Below, piece by piece: positions 45,817 to 54,041 of a stretch of 64,000 nt of DNA; within the stretch, counting starts at the first letter, position 1; each line of letters begins with the position of its first letter. Source of the stretch: Mycolicibacterium litorale (GTDB taxonomy: Bacteria > Actinomycetota > Actinomycetes > Mycobacteriales > Mycobacteriaceae). Under the pieces are notes generated by a model. The model was not told the DNA's origin and did not search any database. It saw only the letters and a list, made by a program, of their open reading frames with translations. The stretch spans positions 5,208,001-5,272,000 of the forward strand of contig NZ_AP023287.1 of NCBI RefSeq assembly GCF_014218295.1, in the 5' to 3' direction. The position numbers and the translations under genes are program-made.

Positions 45817-46763
45817 TCGGATCCGAACTGGACGCCGCCGGGGTACGCGACCCCGCGCTACGCAACGCCTACCGCTGCTGCCGGGTCCTCAATGCCGAGC
45901 ACGGGCGGACCTTCTTCCTGGCCACCCGGCTGCTGGCGCCCGAACAGCGTCCCGCGGTGCACGCCCTCTACGGGTTCGCCCGCCGCGCCGACGACATCCT
46001 CGACGATCTGGGGTCCACCGCCACCACCGCCGAACGGGCCGACCGGTTGCACCGGCTGGCCACGCAGTTGTTCGACGGCCTCGTCGGGGGCAGCCCGGTC
46101 ACCGGTGACCCCGCACTGGAGGCCGTGGTGCACACCGCACGCCGCTACGGCATCGCCTGGGAACTGTTCGACGACTTCCTCGCCTCGATGCGGATGGACC
46201 TGACGATCACCGACTATCCGGACCGGGCGGCGGTCGACCGCTACATGTACGGCTCGGCGGAGGTCATCGGGCTGCAGATGCTGCCGGTGCTCGGCACCGT
46301 GGTGCCCCGCGAGGAAGCCGCACCGTACGCGGCCGCCCTCGGTAAGGCCTTCCAGCTGACCAACTTCCTGCGCGACGTCGACGAGGACCTCGACCGCGGC
46401 CGGGTGTACCTGCCCGCCGACGAACTGGCCGCGCACGGCGTCGACCGCGATCTGCTGATGTGGTGCCACACCACCAAGCGCACCGACAACCGGGTGCGCA
46501 ACGCGCTGGCCGAACAGCACGCGGTGACCCGGCGCATCTACGAGTACGCCCGCCACGGGGTGGATCTGCTGCACCCCCGGTCGCGGCCCTGTGTCGGCGC
46601 CGCGGCGGTGCTCTATTCGGAGATACTCGACTGCATCGAAGCCATCGATTTCGACATCTTCAACCAGCGCGCGACCGTAGGGAACGGGCGCCGGCTCCGA
46701 GTGGCGGGCGCCGGGCTCCTGCGCGCCTGGCGCACGCGCCTGACCCACCCCGCGAAGGTGTAG
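45813..46763 (+). CDS. crtB: Phytoene synthase
   Basis: Condenses two geranylgeranyl diphosphates to phytoene. Protein of 316 residues with the squalene/phytoene synthase motifs: FFLATRLLAPEQRPAVHALY, RRADDILDD (first Asp-rich site), YMYGSAEVIGLQM, and FQLTNFLRDVDEDLDRGRVY (second Asp-rich site). GTG 45813 overlaps the crtI stop. crtYc begins two bases after its stop. Confidence 0.95.
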   Translation: MIGSELDAAGVRDPALRNAYRCCRVLNAEHGRTFFLATRLLAPEQRPAVHALYGFARRADDILDDLGSTATTAERADRLHRLATQLFDGLVGGSPVTGDPALEAVVHTARRYGIAWELFDDFLASMRMDLTITDYPDRAAVDRYMYGSAEVIGLQMLPVLGTVVPREEAAPYAAALGKAFQLTNFLRDVDEDLDRGRVYLPADELAAHGVDRDLLMWCHTTKRTDNRVRNALAEQHAVTRRIYEYARHGVDLLHPRSRPCVGAAAVLYSEILDCIEAIDFDIFNQRATVGNGRRLRVAGAGLLRAWRTRLTHPAKV

Positions 46764-46765
46764 GC

Positions 46766-47110
46766 ATGGATCGATTCCAGTACCTGATCGTCCTGGGCGC
46801 ATGCCTGCTGATCACCCTGCCCCTTGAGGTCTTCGGCAAGGGGGTGTACCGGCAGGCCAGACGCGCTGCGGCGGCGATCCTTCCGGTCGCCGCGGTGTTC
46901 GTGGTGTGGGACCTGATCGCGATCGCGGCCGACGTCTGGGGGTACAACCCGCGGTTCGTCACCGGCGTCGGATTCCCCGGGGTGCCGGTCGAGGAGCTGA
47001 TGTTCTTCGTCGTGATCCCGCTGTGCGGTCTGCTCACCTACAACGCCGTCGACACCATCCTCGGCTATCTCAGACGGCGGTTGCGCGCGCGATCGGCGCA
47101 GTCGACGTGA
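46766..47110 (+). CDS. crtYc: Lycopene beta-cyclase subunit C
   Basis: One half (114 residues, three transmembrane helices) of the heterodimeric actinobacterial lycopene cyclase. The conserved motif PVEELMFFVVIPLCGLLTYN (PxEE) is near the C-terminus. With CrtYd it closes beta-ionone rings on lycopene. ATG 46766; stop overlaps crtYd start as GTGA. Confidence 0.92.
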   Translation: MDRFQYLIVLGACLLITLPLEVFGKGVYRQARRAAAAILPVAAVFVVWDLIAIAADVWGYNPRFVTGVGFPGVPVEELMFFVVIPLCGLLTYNAVDTILGYLRRRLRARSAQST

Positions 47111-47451
47111 TCGGGATCGGGTACACCCTGCCCGCGATCCTGGCGGTGGTGGTGGTCGTCGTCTGGGAGTTGCGGTGGTTGCACACCGGGTTGTTCCGGC
47201 GGCCGGCGTATTGGATCTCGATGGTCATCGTGCTGGGTTTCCAGATCCCCGTCGACGGCTGGCTGACCAAACTCAGCGCCCCGATCGTCGTCTACAACGA
47301 GGAGCACACCAGTGGTATCCGGTTCCCGTGGGACATCCCGGTGGAGGACTTCCTGTTCGGGTTCGCCCTCGTGACGGCCGTGCTGCTGCTGTGGGAGCGG
47401 CAGCGGATGCGGGGCGCGAAGATCACCGGCGAGCGGGTGGCCGATGAGTGA
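47107..47451 (+). CDS. crtYd: Lycopene beta-cyclase subunit D
   Basis: Second half of the heterodimeric cyclase, 114 residues with three helices. It carries DGWLTKLSAPIVVYNEEHTS and the matching cyclase motif PWDIPVEDFLFGFALVTAV (PxED). GTG 47107 overlaps the crtYc stop, and its own end overlaps the methyltransferase start by 8 bases. Confidence 0.92.
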   Translation: MIGIGYTLPAILAVVVVVVWELRWLHTGLFRRPAYWISMVIVLGFQIPVDGWLTKLSAPIVVYNEEHTSGIRFPWDIPVEDFLFGFALVTAVLLLWERQRMRGAKITGERVADE

Positions 47452-48166
47452 GGCGCTTCCCCACGCCCAGGTACCCGCCGCGTTCGACGCCGGAGCGGCG
47501 GCCTACGACAGGCTGGTGAGCGCCAACCCCGGCTACCACGGCCATCTCCGGTTGTCGGCGCGGCGGATGGGGCTGCCCGACGGAGGACGCGGTATGCGCC
47601 TGCTCGACGCCGGCTGCGGCACCGGAGCGTCGACGGCCGCGCTGCTCGCCGCCGCCCCGCACGCCGAGATCGTCGCCGTCGACGCCTCGGCCGGCATGCT
47701 CGCCGAGGCGGCGGCCAAATCCTGGCCCGGTTCGGTGCGGTTCGTGCACAGCCGGATCGAGGACGCCGCCGCCGCCGGCGTGACCGGACCGTTCGACGGC
47801 ATCTTCGCCGCCTACCTGCTGCGCAACCTCGCCGACCCGGACGCGCAACTGCGGATTTTCCACGACATGCTTCGCCCCGGCGCACCGCTGACCGTGCACG
47901 AGTACTCGGTGCGCGACTCCGCCGTGGCGACCGCGATCTGGAACGCCGTGTGCTGGACGATCATCATCCCGGCCGGGCGCCTGCGCACCGGCGACGCGTC
48001 GCTCTACACCTATCTGCGGCGCAGTGTGCTCGACTTCGACGGGGTGTCGGCGTTCCGGGACAGACTGCGGCGCAACGGTTTCACCGATGTCGACAGCCAG
48101 ACGATGCCCGGCTGGCAGCGCAATGTCGTGCACACGTTCACCGCGAAGAGCAGAGGTGCCCGATGA
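47444..48166 (+). CDS. SAM-dependent methyltransferase in the carotenoid operon (CrtT-like)
   Basis: Protein of 240 residues with the class I methyltransferase fold: MRLLDAGCGTGASTAALL (motif I, SAM-binding), AEIVAVDASAGMLAEA (motif II), FDGIFAAYLLRNLADPDAQL, and UbiE-like PGAPLTVHEYSV. Isorenieratene clusters of Streptomyces contain a methyltransferase called CrtT whose role is unclear; position here between crtYd and crtU fits. ATG 47444; the stop overlaps crtU as ATGA. A quinone-methylating role cannot be excluded. Confidence 0.8.
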   Translation: MSEALPHAQVPAAFDAGAAAYDRLVSANPGYHGHLRLSARRMGLPDGGRGMRLLDAGCGTGASTAALLAAAPHAEIVAVDASAGMLAEAAAKSWPGSVRFVHSRIEDAAAAGVTGPFDGIFAAYLLRNLADPDAQLRIFHDMLRPGAPLTVHEYSVRDSAVATAIWNAVCWTIIIPAGRLRTGDASLYTYLRRSVLDFDGVSAFRDRLRRNGFTDVDSQTMPGWQRNVVHTFTAKSRGAR

Positions 48167-49683
48167 GGGATCCGCGCCGCGTCGTGCACCCCGCACCGGC
48201 CGGGCTGGCCGACACCGCCTCGCTGGGTCACCGCCCGCGCGCGGTGGTGGTGGGCGGCGGGATCGCCGGGCTGACCGCGGCCACCGGACTGGCCGAGCGG
48301 GGCGTGTCCGTCGACGTCGTCGAGCGCGAACCGTACCTGGGCGGCCGGGTCGGCGGCTGGACCGACGACGTCGAGGGTGTCGGCGCGACCGCGATGAACC
48401 GCGGGTTCCACGCCTTCTTCCGCCAGTACTACAACCTGCGCACGCTGTTGCGCCGCGTCGATCCGCAGTTGTCGATGCTGATCCCCGTCGAGGACTATCC
48501 GCTCATCGACGCCGAGGGCCGCCGCGACACCTTCCGCGGGCTGCCGCAGACCCCGCCGTTCAACGCGGTCGCGTTCGCGTTGCGCAGCCCGACGTTCCGG
48601 CTGCGGGATCTGGCCCGGCTCAACGCGCGGGCGGCCGCACCGCTGGCGACGGTGTCGGTGCCCGACATCTACGACCGGCTCGACCACGTCGACGCCGAGA
48701 CGTTCCTACAGGACATCAACTTCCCCGCGGCCGCCCGGCATCTGGCGTTCGAGGTGTTCTCGCGTAGCTTCTTCGCGCAGCCACCCGACCTGTCGGCGGC
48801 GGAACTGGCGACGATGTTCCACATCTACTTCCTCGGCTCGACCGAGGGGCTGGTGTTCGACGTCGCCGACGACAACTTCGACGTGACGCTGTGGGAACCG
48901 CTGCGGCGCTATCTCGAAGGGCTCGGTGTCCGATTCCACACCGGGGTGTCGGTGACGGCGGTGGAGCCGGGCTTCACCGTGCACGGCGATTCGGGGCAGG
49001 AGCTGCCCGCCGACGGCGTGGTGCTGGCCACCGATGTCACCGGCCTGCGCGGGATCGTCGGTGCCTCAGGCGATTTGGGTGACGAGTCGTGGCGGGCGGC
49101 GGTCGACGGGCTCGGTACCGCGCCACCGTTCCTCGTGCACCGGATCTGGCTGGACCGTCCGGTGGCGCCGGACCGGCCTGCGTTCCTGGGCACCGGGGGG
49201 CTGACACCGCTGGACAACGTCAGTGTGCTGGAACGCTATGAACGCCAGGCCGCCGACTGGGCGCGGCGCACCAACGGTTCTGTGGTCGAACTGCACTCGT
49301 ATGCGGTCACCGACACCTCCGACGAGCTGCCGCGCCGGCTGCTGGCCCGGTTGCACGCGATCTACCCCGAGACGGCGCGGGCGACCATCGTCGGCGAACG
49401 TCTGCTGCTGCGCGGTGACTGCCCACGCTTCGCCCCCGGCGACTTCACGGCCCGCCCGGCCGTCGCCACGCCCGTCGACGGGTTGGCCCTCGCCGGTGAC
49501 GGAATCCGCATCGACCTGCCGGTGGCATTGATGGAACGCGCCGCCACCACGGGATGGGCGGCCGCCAACCGCCTGCTCGCGCGCTTCGGTGTGGCGGGGC
49601 ATGCTGTCACCACCGTGCCGACCACCGGCCGATCCGCGACGCTGCGGCGACTCGCCCAGCGGGGAAGGCAACCGCAGCCATGA
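48163..49683 (+). CDS. crtU: Beta-carotene desaturase/methyltransferase (aromatic ring-forming)
   Basis: FAD protein of 506 residues of the CrtU type, which desaturates beta-ionone rings and shifts a methyl group, giving the aromatic rings of isorenieratene. Motifs: AVVVGGGIAGLTAATGLAE, VEREPYLGGRVGGWTDD, AMNRGFHAFFRQYYNLRTLL (typical of CrtU), FSRSFFAQPPDLSAAELATM, and the C-terminal VDGLALAGDGIRIDLPVALM. ATG 48163 overlaps the methyltransferase stop; the stop overlaps the Rieske gene as ATGA. This makes aromatic carotenoids the predicted end product. Confidence 0.88.
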   Translation: MRDPRRVVHPAPAGLADTASLGHRPRAVVVGGGIAGLTAATGLAERGVSVDVVEREPYLGGRVGGWTDDVEGVGATAMNRGFHAFFRQYYNLRTLLRRVDPQLSMLIPVEDYPLIDAEGRRDTFRGLPQTPPFNAVAFALRSPTFRLRDLARLNARAAAPLATVSVPDIYDRLDHVDAETFLQDINFPAAARHLAFEVFSRSFFAQPPDLSAAELATMFHIYFLGSTEGLVFDVADDNFDVTLWEPLRRYLEGLGVRFHTGVSVTAVEPGFTVHGDSGQELPADGVVLATDVTGLRGIVGASGDLGDESWRAAVDGLGTAPPFLVHRIWLDRPVAPDRPAFLGTGGLTPLDNVSVLERYERQAADWARRTNGSVVELHSYAVTDTSDELPRRLLARLHAIYPETARATIVGERLLLRGDCPRFAPGDFTARPAVATPVDGLALAGDGIRIDLPVALMERAATTGWAAANRLLARFGVAGHAVTTVPTTGRSATLRRLAQRGRQPQP

Positions 49684-50684
49684 GCGTGCTCGCCGACATC
49701 AAGGCCGCGTGGGCGAAATCGAATCCGTTCCAAGTACTTCCGCGTATCGACTGGGCCGAGCAGAAACCGACCTACCAGGATGCCCAGCCCGCGCTGATCA
49801 ACGACGCGCTGAAGCGGGCGAAGTCCCGCCCCAGTGGCAACTGGTATCCGTTCGCGGCCAGCGACACGATCGGCGGCGGGCCGGTGGGGACCTCGGTGGC
49901 CGGAGTGGAACTGGTCGCGTGGCGGGGCACCGGCGGCCGACTGCACGTCGGCCCGGCCGACTGCCCCCATCTGGGTGCCGACCTGTCCACCGGAACCGTC
50001 GACTGCGGGGCGCTGATCTGCCCGTGGCACGGACTGCGGCTCTCCGGCGAGCGGCGGGAGTTCGGGTGGAAACCGTTGCCCGCCTTCGACGACGGGGTGC
50101 TGGCCTGGGTCCGGCTGGACCGCGTCGGCGGTGAGGAGCCGACGGAACGCCCCCTCATCCCGGTGCGCCCGGACGAACCGACGCTCGCGGCGGTGACCCG
50201 CCTGGTCGGGGTGTGCGAACCGGACGACGTGATCGCCAACCGGCTCGACCCGTGGCACGGCGCGTGGTTCCACCCGTACTCGTTCACCCGCCTGGAGGTG
50301 CTCAGCGCACCGCCCGCCGGTGACGTGCCCGAAGAGGAGGACCGCTTCCTCGTGGCGGTCACCTTCCGCATCGGCCGCCTCGGGGTGCCGGTGGTCGCCG
50401 AGTTCGTCGCCCCGGGGCCGCGCACGATCGTCATGCGGATCGTCGACGGCGAGGGCGCGGGCAGTGTGGTCGAGACCCACGCGAGCCCCGTCGCCCCCGG
50501 CCCCGACGGCCGGCCGCGCACGGCGGTGATCGAAGCCGTTGTGGCGCACTCGGATCGGCCCCGGTTCGGCTACGGCCGGAAGGTGGCGCCGCTGATCATT
50601 CCGCTCATGCGGCACGCCGCGACGCGGTTGTGGCGCGACGACCTGGCCTACGCGGAGCGGCGCTACACCGTCCGGACCCGCTGA
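49680..50684 (+). CDS. Rieske iron-sulfur protein, DUF5914 type, carotenoid-operon-linked
   Basis: Protein of 334 residues. The N-terminal third holds a complete Rieske [2Fe-2S] site: CPHLGADLS (Cys-x-His) and CGALICPWHG (Cys-x2-His), residues about 98-122. The C-terminal part (PWHGAWFHPYSFTRLEVLSA; RFGYGRKVAPLIIPLMRHAA) resembles DUF5914 and has His residues in DPWHGAWFHPYSF that could bind a mononuclear iron, as in ring-hydroxylating oxygenases. ATG 49680 is coupled to crtU. A carotenoid-ring hydroxylase or ketolase role is an inference from position; no such activity is known to me for this family. Confidence 0.8.
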   Translation: MSVLADIKAAWAKSNPFQVLPRIDWAEQKPTYQDAQPALINDALKRAKSRPSGNWYPFAASDTIGGGPVGTSVAGVELVAWRGTGGRLHVGPADCPHLGADLSTGTVDCGALICPWHGLRLSGERREFGWKPLPAFDDGVLAWVRLDRVGGEEPTERPLIPVRPDEPTLAAVTRLVGVCEPDDVIANRLDPWHGAWFHPYSFTRLEVLSAPPAGDVPEEEDRFLVAVTFRIGRLGVPVVAEFVAPGPRTIVMRIVDGEGAGSVVETHASPVAPGPDGRPRTAVIEAVVAHSDRPRFGYGRKVAPLIIPLMRHAATRLWRDDLAYAERRYTVRTR

Positions 50685-50701
50685 CCCACCCCTGCGTTCC
50701 C

Positions 50702-50761
50702 GCGAGCGTGCGCGTCTGCACACGACGCGCCGCGCGGAATTCCGCATTCGCGCAGGCTCGC
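50702..50761. repeat. Imperfect palindromic intergenic element
   Basis: Between the stops of the Rieske and WS/DGAT genes: GCGAGC (50702-50707) pairs with GCTCGC (50756-50761), and a perfect 12-bp palindrome GCGGAATTCCGC lies at 50734-50745. It may act as a transcription-stopping structure; it also resembles the dispersed GCGAGCGTGCG-type palindromes common in mycobacterial intergenic DNA. Confidence 0.5.
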
Positions 50762-50763
50762 AC

Positions 50764-52155
50764 TCAGTCGACGGCGAACCCGGCCGCGCCGCGGATGCGG
50801 CTGAAGGCGCGGGTCATCGCCTCGGTGGCCTCATGGGGGTCGGCGAGCGTCTCACCGTCGGTGAGCACCGAGATGCTCAGCTGGTCGACGTAGCTCCACA
50901 CGGTGATGTTCATGGCACTGCCCGCGGCCAGCGGACCCACCGAATAGATCTCGGTCACCACCGCCCCGGCGATGCGGCCCCGGCGGCGCGGACCGGGGAC
51001 GTTCGAGACGATCACGTTGAACAGTTGATTGGGCGCCCTGCGCCTGGACGTCCAGCCGAACACGGTGCGCAGCACGGTCGGCGGGACGTACTCCAGCCAA
51101 CGCCCGACGGTGCCCGGGCCGAGCAGGTCGTGGTTCTCCTTGGCGATCCCGGCGGCCAGACGGGTCAGCCGGACCTGTTCGAGGGGATCGTCGACGTGCA
51201 CCGGAAGGGACACCAGCATGGTGCTCAGCGCGTTGCCGGTGACGCGGTCCCTCGAGGTGTCGGTGGCGGCGGGCACCGAGGCGATGATCGGGTCGTCGGC
51301 GCGGCCGTCATAGGTCAGCAGCAGTTCGCGCAGCCCACCCGCCGCTGACGCCAGCACCAGATCGTTGAGGGTGACGCCGAGGTGCTTGCTGACCTCCTTC
51401 GCCTCGACGAGCGACACGGTGGCGCTCGCGAAGCCGCGGGCCGGTGCCAGCTTGTGGTTGAGGAAGGTCGGCGGCGGGTCGAACTGGCGGGCCAGGTCCG
51501 GATGCGTGCGGCGCTGCCGCGACCGGCGCCGCAGCCGGTGGATCCCGAGCGCGCTGCCCCGGACGACGTCCGGCAGCTCGGTCAGCTTGCGCGCATGGTC
51601 GCCGACGGCCCCGCGCAGCAGCGCCCCCGTCGACACCCGCGCGGGCGCCGCGTCCGGTGCCGCCTCACCCGGCGCGGCGTCCGGCCATTCCATCGCCCGC
51701 GCCATCAGGTTCGCCGAGGCCACACCGTCGGCGAGCGCGTGATGCACCTTCCCGATCACCGCGACCCGGCCGTCCGCGAGCCCCTCGGCGTAGTACAGCT
51801 CCCACAGCGGACGGCTGCGGTCGAGCGGGGTCCCGGCGATCTCGCCGACGAGACCGTCGAGCTCCCGCCGCCCACCCGGCGCGGGCACCCGCACCCGGCG
51901 CACGTGGTAGCCGAGATCGACGTCGGCGTTCTCCCGCCACATCGGGCGGTGCAGCCGCAGCGGGATGTCGACCAGCTCGTATCGCAGGGGCTCGAGGAGG
52001 TGCATCCGGCTGCGCAGGGTCTGGCAGAAGACCTCGAAGCTCGCCTCGCCCTCGAATTCCGACGTGTCGACGACGGCCACCTTCAGCGTGTGCTGGTGCA
52101 CGTTGGGCGTCTCGCTGTTCAGCAGCAGGACGTCCCACCCGCTGAGCCGCTTCAC
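50764..52155 (-). CDS. WS/DGAT-family acyltransferase (triacylglycerol synthase type)
   Basis: Protein of 463 residues with the active-site motif GKVHHALADGVASANLM (HHxxxDG) near residue 135, and the family's C-terminal blocks (LNDLVLASAAGGLRELLL; FNVIVSNVPGPRRR; VWSYVDQLSISVLTDGE). It esterifies diacylglycerol or alcohols with acyl-CoA for storage lipid. GTG 52155 (MKRLSGWDVLLLNSE) matches the family start and overlaps the hydrolase stop as GTGA, so the two are translationally coupled. Confidence 0.92.
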   Translation of the reverse strand: MKRLSGWDVLLLNSETPNVHQHTLKVAVVDTSEFEGEASFEVFCQTLRSRMHLLEPLRYELVDIPLRLHRPMWRENADVDLGYHVRRVRVPAPGGRRELDGLVGEIAGTPLDRSRPLWELYYAEGLADGRVAVIGKVHHALADGVASANLMARAMEWPDAAPGEAAPDAAPARVSTGALLRGAVGDHARKLTELPDVVRGSALGIHRLRRRSRQRRTHPDLARQFDPPPTFLNHKLAPARGFASATVSLVEAKEVSKHLGVTLNDLVLASAAGGLRELLLTYDGRADDPIIASVPAATDTSRDRVTGNALSTMLVSLPVHVDDPLEQVRLTRLAAGIAKENHDLLGPGTVGRWLEYVPPTVLRTVFGWTSRRRAPNQLFNVIVSNVPGPRRRGRIAGAVVTEIYSVGPLAAGSAMNITVWSYVDQLSISVLTDGETLADPHEATEAMTRAFSRIRGAAGFAVD

Positions 52156-53024
52156 GATGCGGCGGCGGCGAGCACGCGCTCGTGCACCGAACCGATCGCC
52201 TCCCGCAGCGCGGGCACGAATTTGGCGGACTGCAACGTGCAACTGGCGTGGCCGGCGTCCACCGGCACCGGGTGCGCGCCGGGTATCTGATCGGCCAGCC
52301 AGCGTTGCCTGCCGGTGCCGAACGCACGGTCGCGCATCGTGATCACCACCGACGTCGGCACGTCGATGTCGCCGACCCACGACCGTGAATCGAACCGGGT
52401 GATCTCGGCGATGGCGCGGGTGATCGCGCCGGGGCTGGTCGTGCGGAACTGACCGAGCAACCACTGCGGTACGCCGAACACGCCGTCGGCCGCCGCGGAC
52501 ACCGGCGTGAGCGACGGCCCCCGCAGCGGCGGGCTGAACGCGTCGATGAACGCCGCGAAGATGCCGGTGGCCAACCGCTCGTAACTCGCGCGGGACACCG
52601 CCGCGGCCCCGGCGCACAGCACGAGTCCGTCGACGCGTTCACGGTGCCGCCGCCACACCAGCTGGGCGACGAGTGACCCCATCGAATAGCCGACCGGGAC
52701 GAACGTCCGGATGCCGAGGGCCTCGGCGAGCGCGGCCACGTCGTCGGCGCAGTCCTCGAGCAGGAACCGCGGCGAACTGATGCCGTGCCCGTGACACCGC
52801 TGGTCGAACACCACCACCCGACCGAACTGCCTGACCACCTCCAGCGCCGGATACCAGGTCATCAGCCCGGTACAGGCCACCGAGTGCAGCAGCAGATAGG
52901 TCGGGCCGTCCTGCGGGCCGGAGTCGATGACATACGTACTGCCCCGCCCGGGCAGCTCGACCGTCCGCCCGGCAGGGATGTCACCGACGGCGGCCAGCGC
53001 CGGGATTCCGGGAAGTCTCGGCAT
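52152..53024 (-). CDS. Alpha/beta hydrolase
   Basis: Protein of 290 residues with the alpha/beta-hydrolase fold: oxyanion strand YLLLHSVACTGLMTWYPAL, RVVVFDQRCHGHGISS, nucleophile elbow VPVGYSMGSLVAQL (GxSxG), and catalytic His in VPVDAGHASCTLQS. It may be a lipase/esterase acting with the coupled WS/DGAT enzyme on acylglycerols. ATG 53024 is chosen over an in-frame TTG two codons upstream. Confidence 0.88.
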   Translation of the reverse strand: MPRLPGIPALAAVGDIPAGRTVELPGRGSTYVIDSGPQDGPTYLLLHSVACTGLMTWYPALEVVRQFGRVVVFDQRCHGHGISSPRFLLEDCADDVAALAEALGIRTFVPVGYSMGSLVAQLVWRRHRERVDGLVLCAGAAAVSRASYERLATGIFAAFIDAFSPPLRGPSLTPVSAAADGVFGVPQWLLGQFRTTSPGAITRAIAEITRFDSRSWVGDIDVPTSVVITMRDRAFGTGRQRWLADQIPGAHPVPVDAGHASCTLQSAKFVPALREAIGSVHERVLAAAAS

Positions 53025-53117
53025 GGTCAACCCCCATCGGCGCCGATGGTCCTCGTGGGGCCATTAGAGCACGCGGATCAAGACCAAACCCGGTTTCGCG
53101 GGTTCGGCCCGGGCCGT

Positions 53118-53489
53118 TCAGTCGACGGTGATCTCGGCCTTGTCCGGGTAGAACGCGACGTGGCCGGCGATCGCGGCCACCGCCGGATAGGGCTGGGCGT
53201 AGGTCCAGATCGCGTCCTCGACCGTCTCACCCGCGGCGTTGACGTGGTAATACGCGGCGTCGCCCTTGTACGGGCAGTAGGTGGCGGTATCGCTGCACAC
53301 CAGGGCGGACTCGGTGACGTCGCGCAGCGGGATGTACTGGACTGCAGGGTAATTCGATTCCCGCAGGGTGAGCGCGTCGTCGGTCTCGGCGATCACGGTG
53401 CCGTTGACCCGCACCGTGACGTGGCGGCCCGTGGGGGTGACGGTGATGGGGTGCTGCGCGGTGGGTTCGAGGACGGGGCGCCCGGCCAT
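53118..53489 (-). CDS. DUF427 protein (Rv0140-like)
   Basis: Protein of 123 residues, a single DUF427 beta-tent domain: ITVTPTGRHVTVRVNGTVIA, ESNYPAVQYIPLRDV, YCPYKGDAAYYHVNAAG, AIWTYAQPYPAVAAIAGHVA and FYPDKAEITVD are all family blocks. Biochemical role unknown. ATG 53489 follows AGGAGGTCCGTG. Divergent from the SRPBCC gene; only 84 bp separate the starts. Confidence 0.92.
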   Translation of the reverse strand: MAGRPVLEPTAQHPITVTPTGRHVTVRVNGTVIAETDDALTLRESNYPAVQYIPLRDVTESALVCSDTATYCPYKGDAAYYHVNAAGETVEDAIWTYAQPYPAVAAIAGHVAFYPDKAEITVD

Positions 53490-53573
53490 CACGGACCTCC
53501 TGACGTTGAGTCGCTTCAGCCTGTCCAACAAGGCGCCCACCACCGTTTCTTCCGCGCACTACGATCGACCGTC

Positions 53574-54041
53574 ATGACGAACCCGGACGCCGTGTCAGCG
53601 CAGGCCACGGTCGACATCGCGGCCGATCCCGACACGGTGTACCGCCTCATCACCGATCTTCCCACCCTGGCCGAGCTGGCCGAGGAGACTTCGGCGATGC
53701 GGTGGAAGAAGGGCGGCGAGGCCCGCCCCGGTGCGGTGTTCGTCGGCCGCAACCGCAACGGGTCACGGTCGTGGAGCACCACATGCACCGTCACCGACGC
53801 CACACCGGGGCGGGTCTTCGCCTTCGATGTGCGCAGCCTGGTGGTGCCGGTCGCGCACTGGCGCTACGAGATCGCGCCGACCGCCGCGGGCTGCCGGGTC
53901 ACGGAGAGCACATGGGACCGCAGGCCCGCATGGTTCCGCACACCCGCCGGCTGGGCGACCGGTGTCAGCGACCGCACGACCGCCAACGCCGAGCACATCG
54001 CGGCCACGCTGCGGCGGCTCAAGGCCCGCGCCGAGCGTTAG
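53574..54041 (+). CDS. SRPBCC-family polyketide-cyclase-like protein
   Basis: Protein of 155 residues with the START/Bet v 1-like helix-grip fold: ATVDIAADPDTVYRLITDLP at the start, WSTTCTVTDATPGRVFAFDV, HWRYEIAPTAAGCRVTESTW and the long C-terminal helix. It binds a hydrophobic ligand; identity unknown. The ATG at 53574 lies 8 bases after a TACGAT -10 (53560-53565), so the mRNA may be leaderless. Its stop overlaps that of the convergent FAD oxidoreductase by four bases. Confidence 0.87.
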   Translation: MTNPDAVSAQATVDIAADPDTVYRLITDLPTLAELAEETSAMRWKKGGEARPGAVFVGRNRNGSRSWSTTCTVTDATPGRVFAFDVRSLVVPVAHWRYEIAPTAAGCRVTESTWDRRPAWFRTPAGWATGVSDRTTANAEHIAATLRRLKARAER

